A stretch of DNA of 64,000 nucleotides from VRUE01 sp963817945. GTDB taxonomy: Bacteria; Actinomycetota; Thermoleophilia; Solirubrobacterales; 70-9. The notes below the pieces were generated by a model. The model was given only the letters and a program-made list of their open reading frames with translations, was not told where the DNA came from and made no database searches. The stretch lies in NCBI GenBank assembly GCA_963817945.1, contig CAWFQH010000001.1:372001-436000 (forward strand), written 5' to 3'. Shown piece by piece: positions 34,916 to 46,673 of this stretch (its first letter is position 1; the number at the start of each line of letters is the position of its first letter). The translations under genes and the position numbers were made by a program.

Positions 34916-36229
34916 TCAGTCGGCGCTCGCGGTTGCCGCGGCCCTCTCGACAGCCCGGCCGACACCCTCGTATTCGAAGCCCGCCCCGCGCAGCGCTTCG
35001 GGGTCGAGGAAATTGCGCCCGTCGATCAGCAGCGGTCGCGCCATCCGCTCCGCCGCCGCAGCCCAGTCCAACTCGGCAAACTCGCCCCACTCGGTGACCA
35101 GGACCGCGGCGTCTGCGCCCTCGAGGGCGTCGAGCGCCGAGTCGTGCAGCTCGACGTCTTCGAGCAGGTCGCGGGCCGCCCCGGCGGCGACAGGATCGTA
35201 GGCAGCCACTTCCGCGCCCTCTCCCTGCAGCCTCGCCGCCAGGACGAGGCTCGACGCCTCCCGCATGTCGTCGGTGTCCGGCTTGAAGGCAAGTCCCAGC
35301 AGCGCCACCCGCTTGCCGACGAGGGAACCGAGACGCCCGAGCAGCTTCTGCACCACCCGTCGCTTCTGCAGCTCGTTCACCTCGATCACCGCGTTCAGCA
35401 GCTGGAAGTGGTAGCCGGTGTTGCCAGCGAGCATCTTCAGCGCGCTGACGTCCTTGGGAAAACACGACCCCCCGTAGCCGATGCCGGCCCGCAGGAAGGC
35501 GGAGCCGATCCGCTGATCGAGCCCCATGCCGCGCGCCACCTCGGCCACGTCGGCGCCGACCTCCTCACAGACGTTGGCAATCTCGTTGACGAACGAGATC
35601 TTCGTCGCTAGGAAGGCGTTGGATGCAAGCTTGATCATCTCGGCGCTGGCGACGTCGGTGCGAACGATCTCGCCGCCAAGGGGCTCGTAGAGGGCAGCCA
35701 CCGCCTCGGCCGCTGGCTCGTCGCCGGGATCGGCCCCGATCACAACCCGGTCGGGATGCATGAAGTCCTCCACTGCCGTCCCCTCCTTGAGGAACTCCGG
35801 GCAGGAGACATAGCGCAGTCCACCCAGTTCGCGCCGGATCGACTCCCCCGTCCCGGCGGGGACCGTGCTCTTCATCACCAGCACGTGGTCGCCGCCGTTG
35901 CTCAGCTCGGAGACGACGGCGCGGACGCGGGAGAGGTCCGCGTCGCCGGAACGGGTGGGCGGCGTATCGACGCAGACAAAGAGCAGGCCCGCCGAGGAGA
36001 GCAGCTCCTCCATGTCGGTCGTGAAGGTCAGCCGCTCGGCGTTCCGGGTCACCAGCTCGCTCAGACCAGGCTCATGGATCGTCGTCTCGCCACGCGAGAA
36101 GGCCTCGACCTTCTCGGGAACGATGTCGCGGGCGACGACCGGGTGGCCCAGCTCGGCGAAGCAGGCCGCGGTGACCAGCCCAACCCAGCCCACGCCGACG
36201 ACGCCCACCGGTTGTCTCTCTGCGTTCAA
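34916..36229 (-). CDS. ugd: UDP-glucose 6-dehydrogenase
   Basis: Oxidises UDP-glucose to UDP-glucuronate. 437 aa with NAD fold GVVGVGWVGLVTAACFAELGHPV, STVPAGTGESIRREL, the middle domain KLASNAFLATKISFVNEIANVCEEVGADV and the catalytic Cys in GIGYGGSCFPKDVSALK. The UDP-binding end has LLGLAFKPDTDDMREASSLVLA. Its ATG overlaps the LCP stop by 4 bp. The product feeds acidic surface polysaccharide. Confidence 0.95.
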   Translation of the reverse strand: MNAERQPVGVVGVGWVGLVTAACFAELGHPVVARDIVPEKVEAFSRGETTIHEPGLSELVTRNAERLTFTTDMEELLSSAGLLFVCVDTPPTRSGDADLSRVRAVVSELSNGGDHVLVMKSTVPAGTGESIRRELGGLRYVSCPEFLKEGTAVEDFMHPDRVVIGADPGDEPAAEAVAALYEPLGGEIVRTDVASAEMIKLASNAFLATKISFVNEIANVCEEVGADVAEVARGMGLDQRIGSAFLRAGIGYGGSCFPKDVSALKMLAGNTGYHFQLLNAVIEVNELQKRRVVQKLLGRLGSLVGKRVALLGLAFKPDTDDMREASSLVLAARLQGEGAEVAAYDPVAAGAARDLLEDVELHDSALDALEGADAAVLVTEWGEFAELDWAAAAERMARPLLIDGRNFLDPEALRGAGFEYEGVGRAVERAAATASAD

Positions 36230-37851
36230 GTCCGCCCCTTCCTACGTTTTGGCTTTTGATTGGGGACCTTCACCCTTGCCGAGCGCGCGATCCCGATCAT
36301 CTGGTCGTTGGTCAGCACCCGCAGCAGGCTGTTCGCCACCCAGTAAGTGTTGTCGCCGCGGTGCCAAGCGATCAGCCTGATGCGATCGCCGTCGAGGAAT
36401 ATCTCGTACTCCCGGTCGCGGATCGTTTCGGTGATGCTGGGCCCACTGAGGATAGGCGGATCGCTCCAGCCCTGGATTCCCTGCAGACCAAAGTAATGGA
36501 CCCCGTCCGGCAGTTCCAGCGTCAACACCATGCGGTAGGCGCCGTGCCGGTCGCCGTCGGTGTCCTTGAAGTGGTAGACACGGGGATCGACGATGTGCAG
36601 TTCGGGATTGGTTTCCTCGAAGGCAGCGCCGGGAGGCAGTCGCGTCGGATAGAAGACGGGGAAGCCGTGGCTAACCTTGCGGGCGACGATCTTCGCCTCC
36701 GCCTTGCCCGCTTCGGAGCCAAGCACGAGGCCGTCGTCTCCCGGCGGCTTGGGCTTCAGCTTCGGCCTCTTCTCCTTGCGCCTCGGCTTGCTCTTTTTCC
36801 CCTTGTTCTTCTTCGCCTTGCCGTCGGCCTCTTCGAGCGAGCCGCGCGGTCCGCCGCTGGCTTCGATGCCGAGGAACTGATCGACGGCTCCGGCGATCGC
36901 TTCGGGGGTCGAGTAGACGAAGCTCGGCCCAAGTTCGGCCGGGAAGTCGACCTCGTTGATCGTCGCGTTGCGCGAGGCGATGAAGAGTTTCATCACTTCC
37001 AGCATCGTCTCTTTGTCGCTGATGTCGGACGTGGTGTATTCGGTGAAGATCTCGATCAGGTCGTTGGTGCCGAGGACGAGGTCGGCGATCGGCACCCGCG
37101 CCCGCGCGGCGCTGAGGAAGTCCTGCTGGCGTGCCGCCCGCACCAAATCGGTGTCGGTGTGGCGGAAGCGCACGTACTCCAGCGCCCGTTTCCCGCACAT
37201 CAGCTGGTAGCCGGGCTTGACGTTGATTTCCGAATACTGTTCGGAGGGCGGCACGCCGACGTTGGAGTGGTAGTAGCGGCGGTCGACGTCGACGTAGACG
37301 CAGCCGATCGCGTAGACGGCGCGGACGAAGCCGAGGTAGTCGACGTTGACGACGTGGTGTATGGGCAGGCCAGTCAGTTCCTTCACCACCTGCAGGGTCA
37401 GCTTCGGGCCGCCGTAGGCGAACGCGGAGGAGAACTTGTCGGTGCCGACTTCGGGGATTTCGACCTTGAGGTCGCGCGGGATCGACATCAGCGCGATCGC
37501 GTCATTGTTCGGGTCGAGCCGCAGCAGCATCGTCGTGTCAGAGCGGCCCGGGTCTTCCGGTTCGGAGGCGCGCTTGTCGGAGCCGAGGATGAGGATGTTC
37601 TGCGGGTCGCCGCCCTGGGTGTTGGCAAGGATGCGGTCGACTTTGTTCTTGAGGACGTCGTTGTGGGAGAGCGCGTCGGCGATGCTGCCGACGTAGAGGA
37701 GGATGCTGGTCGCCGTCGCCGTCGCGGTCACCGCGACGATCGTCAGCGAGGCGAGCGTGAACCGCCACCAGTAGCGCTTCGGCTTGGGCGGCGGGGTGCC
37801 GTCGCCAGAGGGCGGCGGCTTCTTGAAGGCGGGCTCAACCGGCGCCGTCAT
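36226..37851 (-). CDS. LytR-CpsA-Psr (LCP) family protein
   Basis: Attaches polyprenyl-linked glycopolymers to peptidoglycan. 541 aa. A short Pro-rich cytoplasmic N-terminus, one membrane helix (FTLASLTIVAVTATATATSILLYVG), then the LCP domain with NILILGSDKRA, RSDTTMLLRLD, SIPRDLKVEIP and LEYVRFRHTDTDLVRAARQQDFL. A Lys-rich linker (KKNKGKKSKPRRKEKRPKLK) leads to a 170-residue C-terminal domain of unknown fold. It follows the M20 peptidase gene with 17 bp of overlap and is coupled to ugd. Confidence 0.92.
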   Translation of the reverse strand: MTAPVEPAFKKPPPSGDGTPPPKPKRYWWRFTLASLTIVAVTATATATSILLYVGSIADALSHNDVLKNKVDRILANTQGGDPQNILILGSDKRASEPEDPGRSDTTMLLRLDPNNDAIALMSIPRDLKVEIPEVGTDKFSSAFAYGGPKLTLQVVKELTGLPIHHVVNVDYLGFVRAVYAIGCVYVDVDRRYYHSNVGVPPSEQYSEINVKPGYQLMCGKRALEYVRFRHTDTDLVRAARQQDFLSAARARVPIADLVLGTNDLIEIFTEYTTSDISDKETMLEVMKLFIASRNATINEVDFPAELGPSFVYSTPEAIAGAVDQFLGIEASGGPRGSLEEADGKAKKNKGKKSKPRRKEKRPKLKPKPPGDDGLVLGSEAGKAEAKIVARKVSHGFPVFYPTRLPPGAAFEETNPELHIVDPRVYHFKDTDGDRHGAYRMVLTLELPDGVHYFGLQGIQGWSDPPILSGPSITETIRDREYEIFLDGDRIRLIAWHRGDNTYWVANSLLRVLTNDQMIGIARSARVKVPNQKPKRRKGRT

Positions 37852-38935
37852 CGCCGAGCCACTCCGGGATTGCGCGTAGGAAGGAGTCCAGCGTCTGCCT
37901 GTAAGCCTCCAGCGAAGAGATCGAGACCCACTCGGCTGGCCCGTGGTGGCCTTCCCCCACCGGCCCGAACTCGACCGCCGGGACCCCGACCCGCAGGAAG
38001 GACACCGCGTCGGAGGCGCCGTCGCGCCCGACGCTCATCGGCTCGCCGCCGTGGTGGGCGGTGACCGCCTCGCGCAGGCCGCGCAAAAAGGGAAGGTCGC
38101 GGTCGACGACTGCCGGCGGGCGCGAGAAGAGCACCGTCGCCTCCGCGTCGGCGAGGCCGCGCACCTGCTCCAACACCGTCTGCGGGTCCTGGTCGGGCAG
38201 GTAGCGGATGTCGACGTCGATCGCGCATCGGTCGGGCACCTTGTTGAGCGCGTCGCCACCCAGGATCCGGCCCAGGTTGATCGAGGGGCGGTCGAACAGC
38301 TCCGAGCTGTGCCGCGCAAACGGTAGCGACTCGATGCTGCGAAAAACGTCGTGTGCCTTCAGCACCGCGTTGTCGCCGAGCCACGGCGTCGCACCGTGGG
38401 CGGCGACCCCGCTCACCTCCAGCCGCAGCGCCAGCACCCCCTTCGCCTCGACCCCGATCTGCAAGTCGGTCGGCTCGCCGGTGATCGCGAAGTCGCCGAC
38501 GAAGCCGCTGTCGACCAGATGGTCGCTGCCGCGTTCGGCCTCCTCCTCGGACTCCTCGTCGCCGACGATCCCCAGCCGCACCCTGACGCCGCCGTGCTCG
38601 CGCATGGCCGCCGTCGTCACCAGCATCGCCGCCAGCGCCCCCTTCATGTCGTAGGCGCCGCGACCGCAAAGACGGCCGTCCTCGATCCGCGGTTCGAACT
38701 GCTCCGGCCTGGCCGGCACAACGTCGAGGTGTCCGTGCAGGACCACCGTTGGAGCGTCGGCCGGTCCCACCTCGGCCCGCAGCACGGGCAGGCCACGGAT
38801 CTCGTCCGTGGTCGCCTCGATCCCCCGGGCCTCCAGCCACCCCTCCACGAATCCAGCCGCTTCGAGCACTCCCTCGGCCCCCGACGTGTCGTAGCCGATC
38901 AGGCGCGTCGCCAGCGTCACCAGCTCGTCGGTCAT
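37835..38935 (-). CDS. M20 family metallopeptidase (ArgE/DapE-like)
   Basis: 366 aa dizinc amidohydrolase. LHGHLDVVPA (His, Asp), CGRGAYDMKGALAAML (bridging Asp), GDEESEEE (general base Glu and Glu ligand), TGEPTDLQIGVEAKG and the final SFLRVGVPAVEFGPVGEGHHGPAEW with the last His. The central dimerisation domain has GRILGGDALNKVPDRCAIDVDIRYLP. It deacylates an N-acyl amino acid; acetylornithine, succinyl-diaminopimelate or another substrate is possible. ATG 38935 has GGGAGGG upstream. Confidence 0.88.
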   Translation of the reverse strand: MTDELVTLATRLIGYDTSGAEGVLEAAGFVEGWLEARGIEATTDEIRGLPVLRAEVGPADAPTVVLHGHLDVVPARPEQFEPRIEDGRLCGRGAYDMKGALAAMLVTTAAMREHGGVRVRLGIVGDEESEEEAERGSDHLVDSGFVGDFAITGEPTDLQIGVEAKGVLALRLEVSGVAAHGATPWLGDNAVLKAHDVFRSIESLPFARHSSELFDRPSINLGRILGGDALNKVPDRCAIDVDIRYLPDQDPQTVLEQVRGLADAEATVLFSRPPAVVDRDLPFLRGLREAVTAHHGGEPMSVGRDGASDAVSFLRVGVPAVEFGPVGEGHHGPAEWVSISSLEAYRQTLDSFLRAIPEWLGDDGAG

Positions 38936-38954
38936 CTGGCAACCCTCCCGCATA

Positions 38955-39106
38955 GAGGGGATCCGGTCACCCTTCGGGGGAATTGCTGTCGCGCGGCCCC
39001 TTCGGGGCCTTCGCGACGGAGTTGGTGCGCGGCTTCGCCGCGCGGGAAACGGATTGCATGTCGCGGCCTTCGGCCACATTCCCCCGAAGGGCAACCGGAT
39101 CCCCTC
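38955..39106 (+). repeat. Family A branched palindromic element (copy 1)
   Basis: Outer arms 38955-38983 and 39078-39106 are complementary at 27 of 29 positions. Inside are three hairpins: GTCGCG/CGCGAC enclosing a GC stem (38988-39017), GCGCGGC-TTC-GCCGCGC (39027-39043) and GGCC-TTC-GGCC (39065-39075), a cloverleaf-like plan. The core shares AATTGCTGTCGCGCG (38981-38995), GATTGCAT (39052-39059) and CCTTCGGCCACATTCC with the inverted copy at 39265-39414, while the outer arms differ in sequence. Confidence 0.72.
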
Positions 39107-39264
39107 CCCCCATGAGCGCCGCCAACTTCAAACGGACAGGACGCCGCGCTGGCGGAAGCTTTCCGCCGTCGAGGCGTCACGCAAACTTCATGCGACCGAG
39201 GCGGACTCAGGCAGTTTCGCCCGGCGGCGCAGTTCAGCTCTTGCGAGCTACGGATAGGGCTGGG
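39107..39264. other. Spacer between the two inverted family A elements
   Basis: 158 bp without a convincing gene. It has a small hairpin, GGCGGAA-GCT-TTCCGCC, near 39150, and short open frames on both strands whose codon use does not look coding. With the flanking inverted copies it could be the inside of a decayed small mobile unit, but no transposase or target duplication is visible. Confidence 0.4.
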
Positions 39265-39414
39265 GGGGCGAGTCGATATCGCTTCGCTGGAATGTCGCCG
39301 AAGGCGGCGATATGCAATCTGGTTTTCGCGCGGCCGCAGGCCGCGCTGGAGATTCGTCGCTAAGCGCGAAGCGCGCGCGACAGCAATTTCAGCGAAGCGA
39401 TATCGACTCGCCCC
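39265..39414 (-). repeat. Family A branched palindromic element (copy 2, inverted)
   Basis: Outer arms 39265-39293 and 39386-39414 match at 28 of 29 positions. Inner hairpins: GTCGCC-GAA-GGCGGC (39294-39308), AATCT/AGATT around GCGCGGCC/GGCCGCGC (39316-39354), and GTCGC/GCGAC around GCGC/GCGC (39356-39381). On the minus strand it carries AATTGCTGTCGCGCG (39388-39374) and GATTGCAT (39319-39312), as copy 1 does on the plus strand. It begins 2 bp after the atpC stop. Confidence 0.72.
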
Positions 39415-39416
39415 GC

Positions 39417-39830
39417 TCACCCCTCGGCAATAGCGAGAAACGCTTCCGCCCGATCGCGATCTTTCTCCGCACGCCCGCGGGCCGCGCTGCCCTCGTCGGC
39501 CTCGCCGAACCGCTGCTCGGCGTCGGCCAGCTGCTCTTTCAGCGTGCCGGCGTCGAGCTCGTCGGGGGCGATCGCCTCCTCGACTAGGAGCCGCGCACTG
39601 TTGCCGAACACCTGTAGCCAACCGTGCGCCTGCGCGTAGCGCACCGTCTCGGACTCCGAGAGGTGCAGGCGCAGCTCCGCCGGCCGCAGCGCCGCCAGCA
39701 GCGGCGCGTGGTTGGCGAGGATGCCGATCTCACCGCCCGCGGTGCGGGTCGAGACCTGGCGCACCTCGCCATTGAAGACCTCACCCTCGGGAGTGAGGAC
39801 CTCGACCTCGAATTTGGCCTCGCTCGCCAC
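39417..39830 (-). CDS. atpC: F1Fo ATP synthase subunit epsilon
   Basis: 137 aa. The beta-sandwich domain runs from FEVEVLTPEGEVFNGEVRQVSTRTAGGEIGILANHAPLLAALRPAELRLHLSESETVRYAQAHGWLQV, and the C-terminal helical hairpin is long and charged (LKEQLADAEQRFGEADEGSAARGRAEKDRDRAEAFLAIAEG), the part that can block rotation. Last gene of the atp operon, 7 bp after atpD. Confidence 0.95.
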   Translation of the reverse strand: MASEAKFEVEVLTPEGEVFNGEVRQVSTRTAGGEIGILANHAPLLAALRPAELRLHLSESETVRYAQAHGWLQVFGNSARLLVEEAIAPDELDAGTLKEQLADAEQRFGEADEGSAARGRAEKDRDRAEAFLAIAEG

Positions 39831-39837
39831 CTGGCCC

Positions 39838-41265
<1,428 letters not shown>

Positions 41266-41291
41266 TGGTTCCTTTTTGTTCGTTCGCAGCT

Positions 41292-42212
41292 TTATCCGAG
41301 CGCCTCGGCGCCGGCGACAACCTCGAGAATCTCCTGCGTGATCTCGGCCTGACGGGCCCGGTTCATCTCCAGCGTCAGGTCGTCCATCATCGTCTCCGCG
41401 TTCTCCGCGGCGTTCCGCATCGCCGTCATCCGCGCCCCCAACTCGGAGGCGGCGGACTCCAGCAGCGCCCGGTAGACGGAAATGTTCACGTACTCGGGGA
41501 TCAGTTGCCCCAGCAGCTCCTCGGCATCGGGCTCGTATTCCCAGACCGCTTTGCTGTGCGCGGCCTCGATCTCCGTCTCCTCGGCGTCGGCTTCCTCCTC
41601 GGCGACGCCCTCGCCGAGCACCTCCGCCTGCTGCAGCGGCAGCAGCGTCTGCCGCCAGACGTGCTGCGTCAGCGGTGAGACGTAGCGGTTGTAGACGAGC
41701 TCGACCCGGTCCAGCTCCTCGTCGACGTAGCGCGCGGTCAGCTCCTCGCCGATCTCGCGCGCGTTGGCAAAGCCGGGCCGGTCGGTGAAGCCGACGTAGG
41801 AGGAGGCCAGCTCCTGTTTGCGGAAGGTCAGCGCCGAGACGCCCTTGCGGCCGACCGCCGAGAAAGACGGCTCGACGCCTTCCTCGCGCAGCTCGGCCCC
41901 GAGCCGCATCCCGTCGCGGATGATGTTGGTGTTAAAGGCGCCGGCGAGGCCGCGGTCGCCCGTGACCAGCACCACACCGACCCGCTGCACCTGCTCGCGC
42001 TCGACCAGGACCGGCACCCGGGGCACGCCGCCGGCCTGCTCGGCCGCGCGGCGGGTCAGCTTGCGCATCCCCTGGGCGTAGGGCCGCAGCTGCTCGATCC
42101 GCTGCTCGGCGCGACGCAGTCGCGCCGCCGCGACCATCTCCATCGCCCGCGTGATCTTGTTGATGTTCTTGATCGACGCGATCCGGTTCTTGACGTCCTT
42201 CTGCGAAGCCAT
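41292..42212 (-). CDS. atpG: F1Fo ATP synthase subunit gamma
   Basis: Central stalk subunit, 306 aa. Conserved N-terminal helix KNRIASIKNINKITRAMEMVAAARLRRAEQRI and C-terminal helix SELGARMTAMRNAAENAETMMDDLTLEMNRARQAEITQEILEVVAGAEAL. An acidic insertion near residues 200-225 (GEGVAEEEADAEETEIEAAHSK) is longer than in many gammas and might touch other stalk parts. Confidence 0.97.
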   Translation of the reverse strand: MASQKDVKNRIASIKNINKITRAMEMVAAARLRRAEQRIEQLRPYAQGMRKLTRRAAEQAGGVPRVPVLVEREQVQRVGVVLVTGDRGLAGAFNTNIIRDGMRLGAELREEGVEPSFSAVGRKGVSALTFRKQELASSYVGFTDRPGFANAREIGEELTARYVDEELDRVELVYNRYVSPLTQHVWRQTLLPLQQAEVLGEGVAEEEADAEETEIEAAHSKAVWEYEPDAEELLGQLIPEYVNISVYRALLESAASELGARMTAMRNAAENAETMMDDLTLEMNRARQAEITQEILEVVAGAEALG

Positions 42213-42218
42213 GGGAGG

Positions 42219-43862
<1,644 letters not shown>

Positions 43863-43880
43863 CGGGTGCTCTATGCCTCC

Positions 43881-44417
43881 TTAGGCCGCCTGGGCGACGC
43901 TCTTTCGAAGTTTCTCCAAGCGAGCGCGGATGCTCGCGTCGAGGACCATGTTGCCGACCTGCAGGACGATGCCGCCGAGGATGTCCTCGTCGACCCGGCT
44001 CGCCAGCTCGACCTTGCGGCCGGCCTGGCGCTCGATCTCCTCGCCGACCTTCGCCACCACCGCGGGGTCGAGCTCGACCGCGCTGGTCACGGTCACGTCG
44101 ATCCGCTTGTTCTCCTCTTTCCAGAGCTGATCGAGGTGGCGGCGGATCCGGAACACGTCCGGCACCCGGCCCTTCTCGATCAGCAGCTCGAGGAAGTTGA
44201 CGAACTCGGGCTCGGCGCCGTTGACCGCCCGACCCAGCCCCTCACTCTTCTCGGCCGAGGAGAAGTAGGGGCTGAAGAAGAAGACCTGCAGATCGCGGTC
44301 GCGGTCGAGGGCGTCGGCGAACTGCGCCAGCTCGTCGCGGATCGCGTCGAGCTTGCCCTTTGCCTTGGCCACGTCGAACAGCGCCTCGGCGTACACGCGT
44401 GCCGCTTCCTCGGCCAT
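43881..44417 (-). CDS. atpH: F1Fo ATP synthase subunit delta
   Basis: Peripheral stalk subunit linking Fo to the top of F1, 178 aa: EEAARVYAEALFDVAKAKGKLDAIRDELAQFADAL at the N-terminus and VDEDILGGIVLQVGNMVLDASIRARLEKLRKSV at the C-terminus, both family hallmarks. Its ATG shares one base with the atpF stop (TGATG). It is separate from atpF, not fused as in mycobacteria. Confidence 0.94.
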   Translation of the reverse strand: MAEEAARVYAEALFDVAKAKGKLDAIRDELAQFADALDRDRDLQVFFFSPYFSSAEKSEGLGRAVNGAEPEFVNFLELLIEKGRVPDVFRIRRHLDQLWKEENKRIDVTVTSAVELDPAVVAKVGEEIERQAGRKVELASRVDEDILGGIVLQVGNMVLDASIRARLEKLRKSVAQAA

Positions 44418-45016
44418 CAGTTCCTCGATCCCTCCGCTCCCGAGAGGCTGGAGAAGTCGACCTCGCTCAGCGCCTCCTCGACCAGGCGTCGCTGGTCCTC
44501 GGCGGTGAGGCTCTTGCGGGTCACCTTCTCGGTCGCGAGAACCGTGAGGTCGGCGACCTCCTTGCGGATCTGCTCCAGCGAGCGCCGCGTCTCGGCTTCG
44601 ATGTCGCGCGTCGCGGCGGCCACCAGCTCCTCGCGCTTCTCCTTGCCGGAGGCGGTCGCCTCGGCTTCCGCCGTCTCGGCCGCCTTGCGGGCACGGGCCA
44701 TGATGTCGTCGGCCTGCTCGCGCGCCTCGGCGAGGCGGGCGCGGTACTCCTCGAGCAGCTCGTCGGACTCGTGGCGCTGCCGTTCGGCCGCCTCGATCGA
44801 CTCGGCGATCGCTTTGGCCCTCTTGTCGAGTGCCTCCTGGATGCGGGGGAATGCGACCTTGCTCAACACCCACATCGTGAAGAGGAAGAGCACCAGCGTC
44901 CAGATCATCAGGCCGAGGCCCGGAGATACGAGGAAGCTGCCGCCTTCTTCCTCGCCATGCGCCGCCTCCTGGGCAAGGACGAGGAAGCCCGCTATGTCGC
45001 CGAGAAAGAGCTCCAC
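44417..45016 (-). CDS. atpF: F1Fo ATP synthase subunit b
   Basis: 199 aa with one N-terminal membrane helix (GLGLMIWTLVLFLFTMWVLSKVAFP) and a long charged coiled coil (LDKRAKAIAESIEAAERQRHESDELLEEYRARLAEAREQADDIMARARK). Some 28 residues precede the helix, more than in most b subunits. The start is GTG 45016, 9 bp after atpE. Confidence 0.93.
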   Translation of the reverse strand: MELFLGDIAGFLVLAQEAAHGEEEGGSFLVSPGLGLMIWTLVLFLFTMWVLSKVAFPRIQEALDKRAKAIAESIEAAERQRHESDELLEEYRARLAEAREQADDIMARARKAAETAEAEATASGKEKREELVAAATRDIEAETRRSLEQIRKEVADLTVLATEKVTRKSLTAEDQRRLVEEALSEVDFSSLSGAEGSRN

Positions 45017-45025
45017 GCCAGCGGC

Positions 45026-45295
45026 CTAGAGGAAGAAGGCGATCAGGCCGAAGATGAACGTGTAGAAGGCGACCGCCTCGGTCAGCGCGAAGCCGAGCCA
45101 GCGGATGCTCTGTAGCTCGTCTTTCATCTCGGGCTGGCGGGCGACCGACTCGATCTCCTTGCCGAAGATGAAGCCGACGCCGATGCCTGCGCCGATCGAA
45201 CCGAGCCCGGCGCCGACGCCGAGCGCGATCGCCTTGCCGGCGTCCGTCACACCTTCGTCGGTGACCTCGGCAATCGGTAGGGCAGTGAGATCCAT
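45026..45295 (-). CDS. atpE: F1Fo ATP synthase subunit c
   Basis: Ring-forming proteolipid, 89 aa: two hydrophobic helices (AIALGVGAGLGSIGAGIGVGFIFG and LGFALTEAVAFYTFIFGLIAFF) joined by the RQP loop (53-55). The ion-binding carboxylate is E73. The Na+-type ligand pattern is not evident, so proton coupling is likely. About 20 residues precede helix 1. Confidence 0.95.
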   Translation of the reverse strand: MDLTALPIAEVTDEGVTDAGKAIALGVGAGLGSIGAGIGVGFIFGKEIESVARQPEMKDELQSIRWLGFALTEAVAFYTFIFGLIAFFL

Positions 45296-45315
45296 CGGGT
45301 TTCAGCTCCTTTTCG

Positions 45316-46293
45316 TTAGTGACTGGCGGCGGTAGCTCCGCCGATGTAGATCGCGGTAAGGGTCGCGAAGATAAAGGCTTGCAGCGTGGCCACGAGGCCA
45401 ACCTCGAAGATGAAGAACACGAACGCCATTGGGAAGGTGAGCGCCCCGAGAGCGGCGATGCCGAGCAGCACCGCCAGCCCGCCACCCATGAAGAGCAGCA
45501 GCAGGTGGCCGGCGAGGATGTTGGCGAAGAGACGCACGGAGAGCGAGATCACCCGCACGAAGTGCGAGATCACCTCGATCGTGAAGATCGCCGCCTTGCC
45601 GAACGGGTTCATCTCCTCCAGTCCGGGCGGCAGCCAGCTGGCGAAGTAGGCGAAGAAGCCCTTGGCGCGGATCCCTTCGACGTGGTACGCGATCCAGACG
45701 ACCAGCGTCAAAACAAGGGGGATGGAGATGTTCGCGGTCGCCGCGTAGAGGGCGAAAGCCGGGACTTCGATGCCGAAGATGTTGACCGGGTGCTCGGTGT
45801 TGATCGGCAGCGGCAGGAAGCCGATCATGTTCGAGAACCAGATCCAGAAGAAGAGGGCGGCGAGGAAGGGGAACCAGCGCACGGCGGTCGCTCGATCGAG
45901 ATTGCCACCGGTGATGTTGTTTTTGGTCAGGTCGTAGGCGACCTCGATTGCGGTTTGGACGCGGTTCGGCTTCTGCGCCATCCGGCGTGAGATCCAGACC
46001 ATCGTGAAGATGGTCAGGGCGCTGGCGATGAAGAGGTAGAGGACGGCCTTGGTGATGCTGACGTCGATGCCGCCGATGTGGATCGAGACCCACGGTTCGA
46101 GCTTGAACTCGTTCTGCGGCTGGAAGGATTCGTTTTTGCCGTCGCTGCCGAAGACCAGCAGCATCAGGATCGTCAGCGCGAAGTAGGCGCCGAGGCCGAT
46201 GAAGACCTTGGCTTTGGTGCTCAGCCCGGACTTCTTCGGGGGCGGGGTGGCGCTGTCCGCCGGCGCGCCCGCGGTCGCGACCTCGGCGCTCAT
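45316..46293 (-). CDS. atpB: F1Fo ATP synthase subunit a
   Basis: Proton-channel subunit, 325 aa with six or so membrane helices. The key Arg is in VISLSVRLFANILAGHLLLLFM. The N-terminus is longer than usual, with a Pro/Lys-rich lead before the first helix (KAKVFIGLGAYFALTILMLLVFG). Its ATG overlaps the upstream atpI-like stop by 4 bp. Confidence 0.95.
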   Translation of the reverse strand: MSAEVATAGAPADSATPPPKKSGLSTKAKVFIGLGAYFALTILMLLVFGSDGKNESFQPQNEFKLEPWVSIHIGGIDVSITKAVLYLFIASALTIFTMVWISRRMAQKPNRVQTAIEVAYDLTKNNITGGNLDRATAVRWFPFLAALFFWIWFSNMIGFLPLPINTEHPVNIFGIEVPAFALYAATANISIPLVLTLVVWIAYHVEGIRAKGFFAYFASWLPPGLEEMNPFGKAAIFTIEVISHFVRVISLSVRLFANILAGHLLLLFMGGGLAVLLGIAALGALTFPMAFVFFIFEVGLVATLQAFIFATLTAIYIGGATAASH

Positions 46294-46670
46294 CGCGCCC
46301 CCTCCCCCTCGGGGGTCGACTCGAAGAGGTAGGCGATCCCCTGCGCGGCGAAGGAGGCGGTGAAGAGGACGGCGAGCAGGACCGCGGCGGCGAGTCCCGC
46401 CTCTCGGTCGGCGATGCCGGCGAGCAGCGCCGCGGTCACCATCAGCCAGACGCGGCCGAGCATGGTCGCGGCCAGCGCCCCCATGGCGCGCTGGCGGTTT
46501 CCCCCGGCCAGCTCAGCGGCGATGCGGCGGCCAGCGAGCACCTGAATCCCGCGCTGGACTAGCCAGGCGCCAGCGGCGACGGCGAAGCCGAGCAAGGGCA
46601 ACCCGCCGAGCACGAACACGGCCAGAGCGGCGGCGAGCACCAGTAGATCGACATGCTTGGGAGGCGACAT
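46290..46670 (-). CDS. atpI: AtpI-like membrane protein at the head of the atp operon
   Basis: 126 aa with four hydrophobic segments (VLAAALAVFVLGGLPLLGFAVAAGAWLV, LGRVWLMVTAALLAGIA, LAAAVLLAVLFTASFAAQGIAYLF). Position ahead of atpB and size fit AtpI, an assembly helper for the c ring, though sequence similarity is weak by eye. It is the first gene of atpI-B-E-F-H-A-G-D-C. Confidence 0.65.
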   Translation of the reverse strand: MSPPKHVDLLVLAAALAVFVLGGLPLLGFAVAAGAWLVQRGIQVLAGRRIAAELAGGNRQRAMGALAATMLGRVWLMVTAALLAGIADREAGLAAAVLLAVLFTASFAAQGIAYLFESTPEGEGAR

Positions 46671-46673
46671 AAC

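Noticed and set aside
38955..39414. Two-copy inverted element as a CRISPR or an insertion sequence
   Set aside because: No regular short repeats and spacers, no transposase frame in the 158-bp interior, and no visible target-site duplication.
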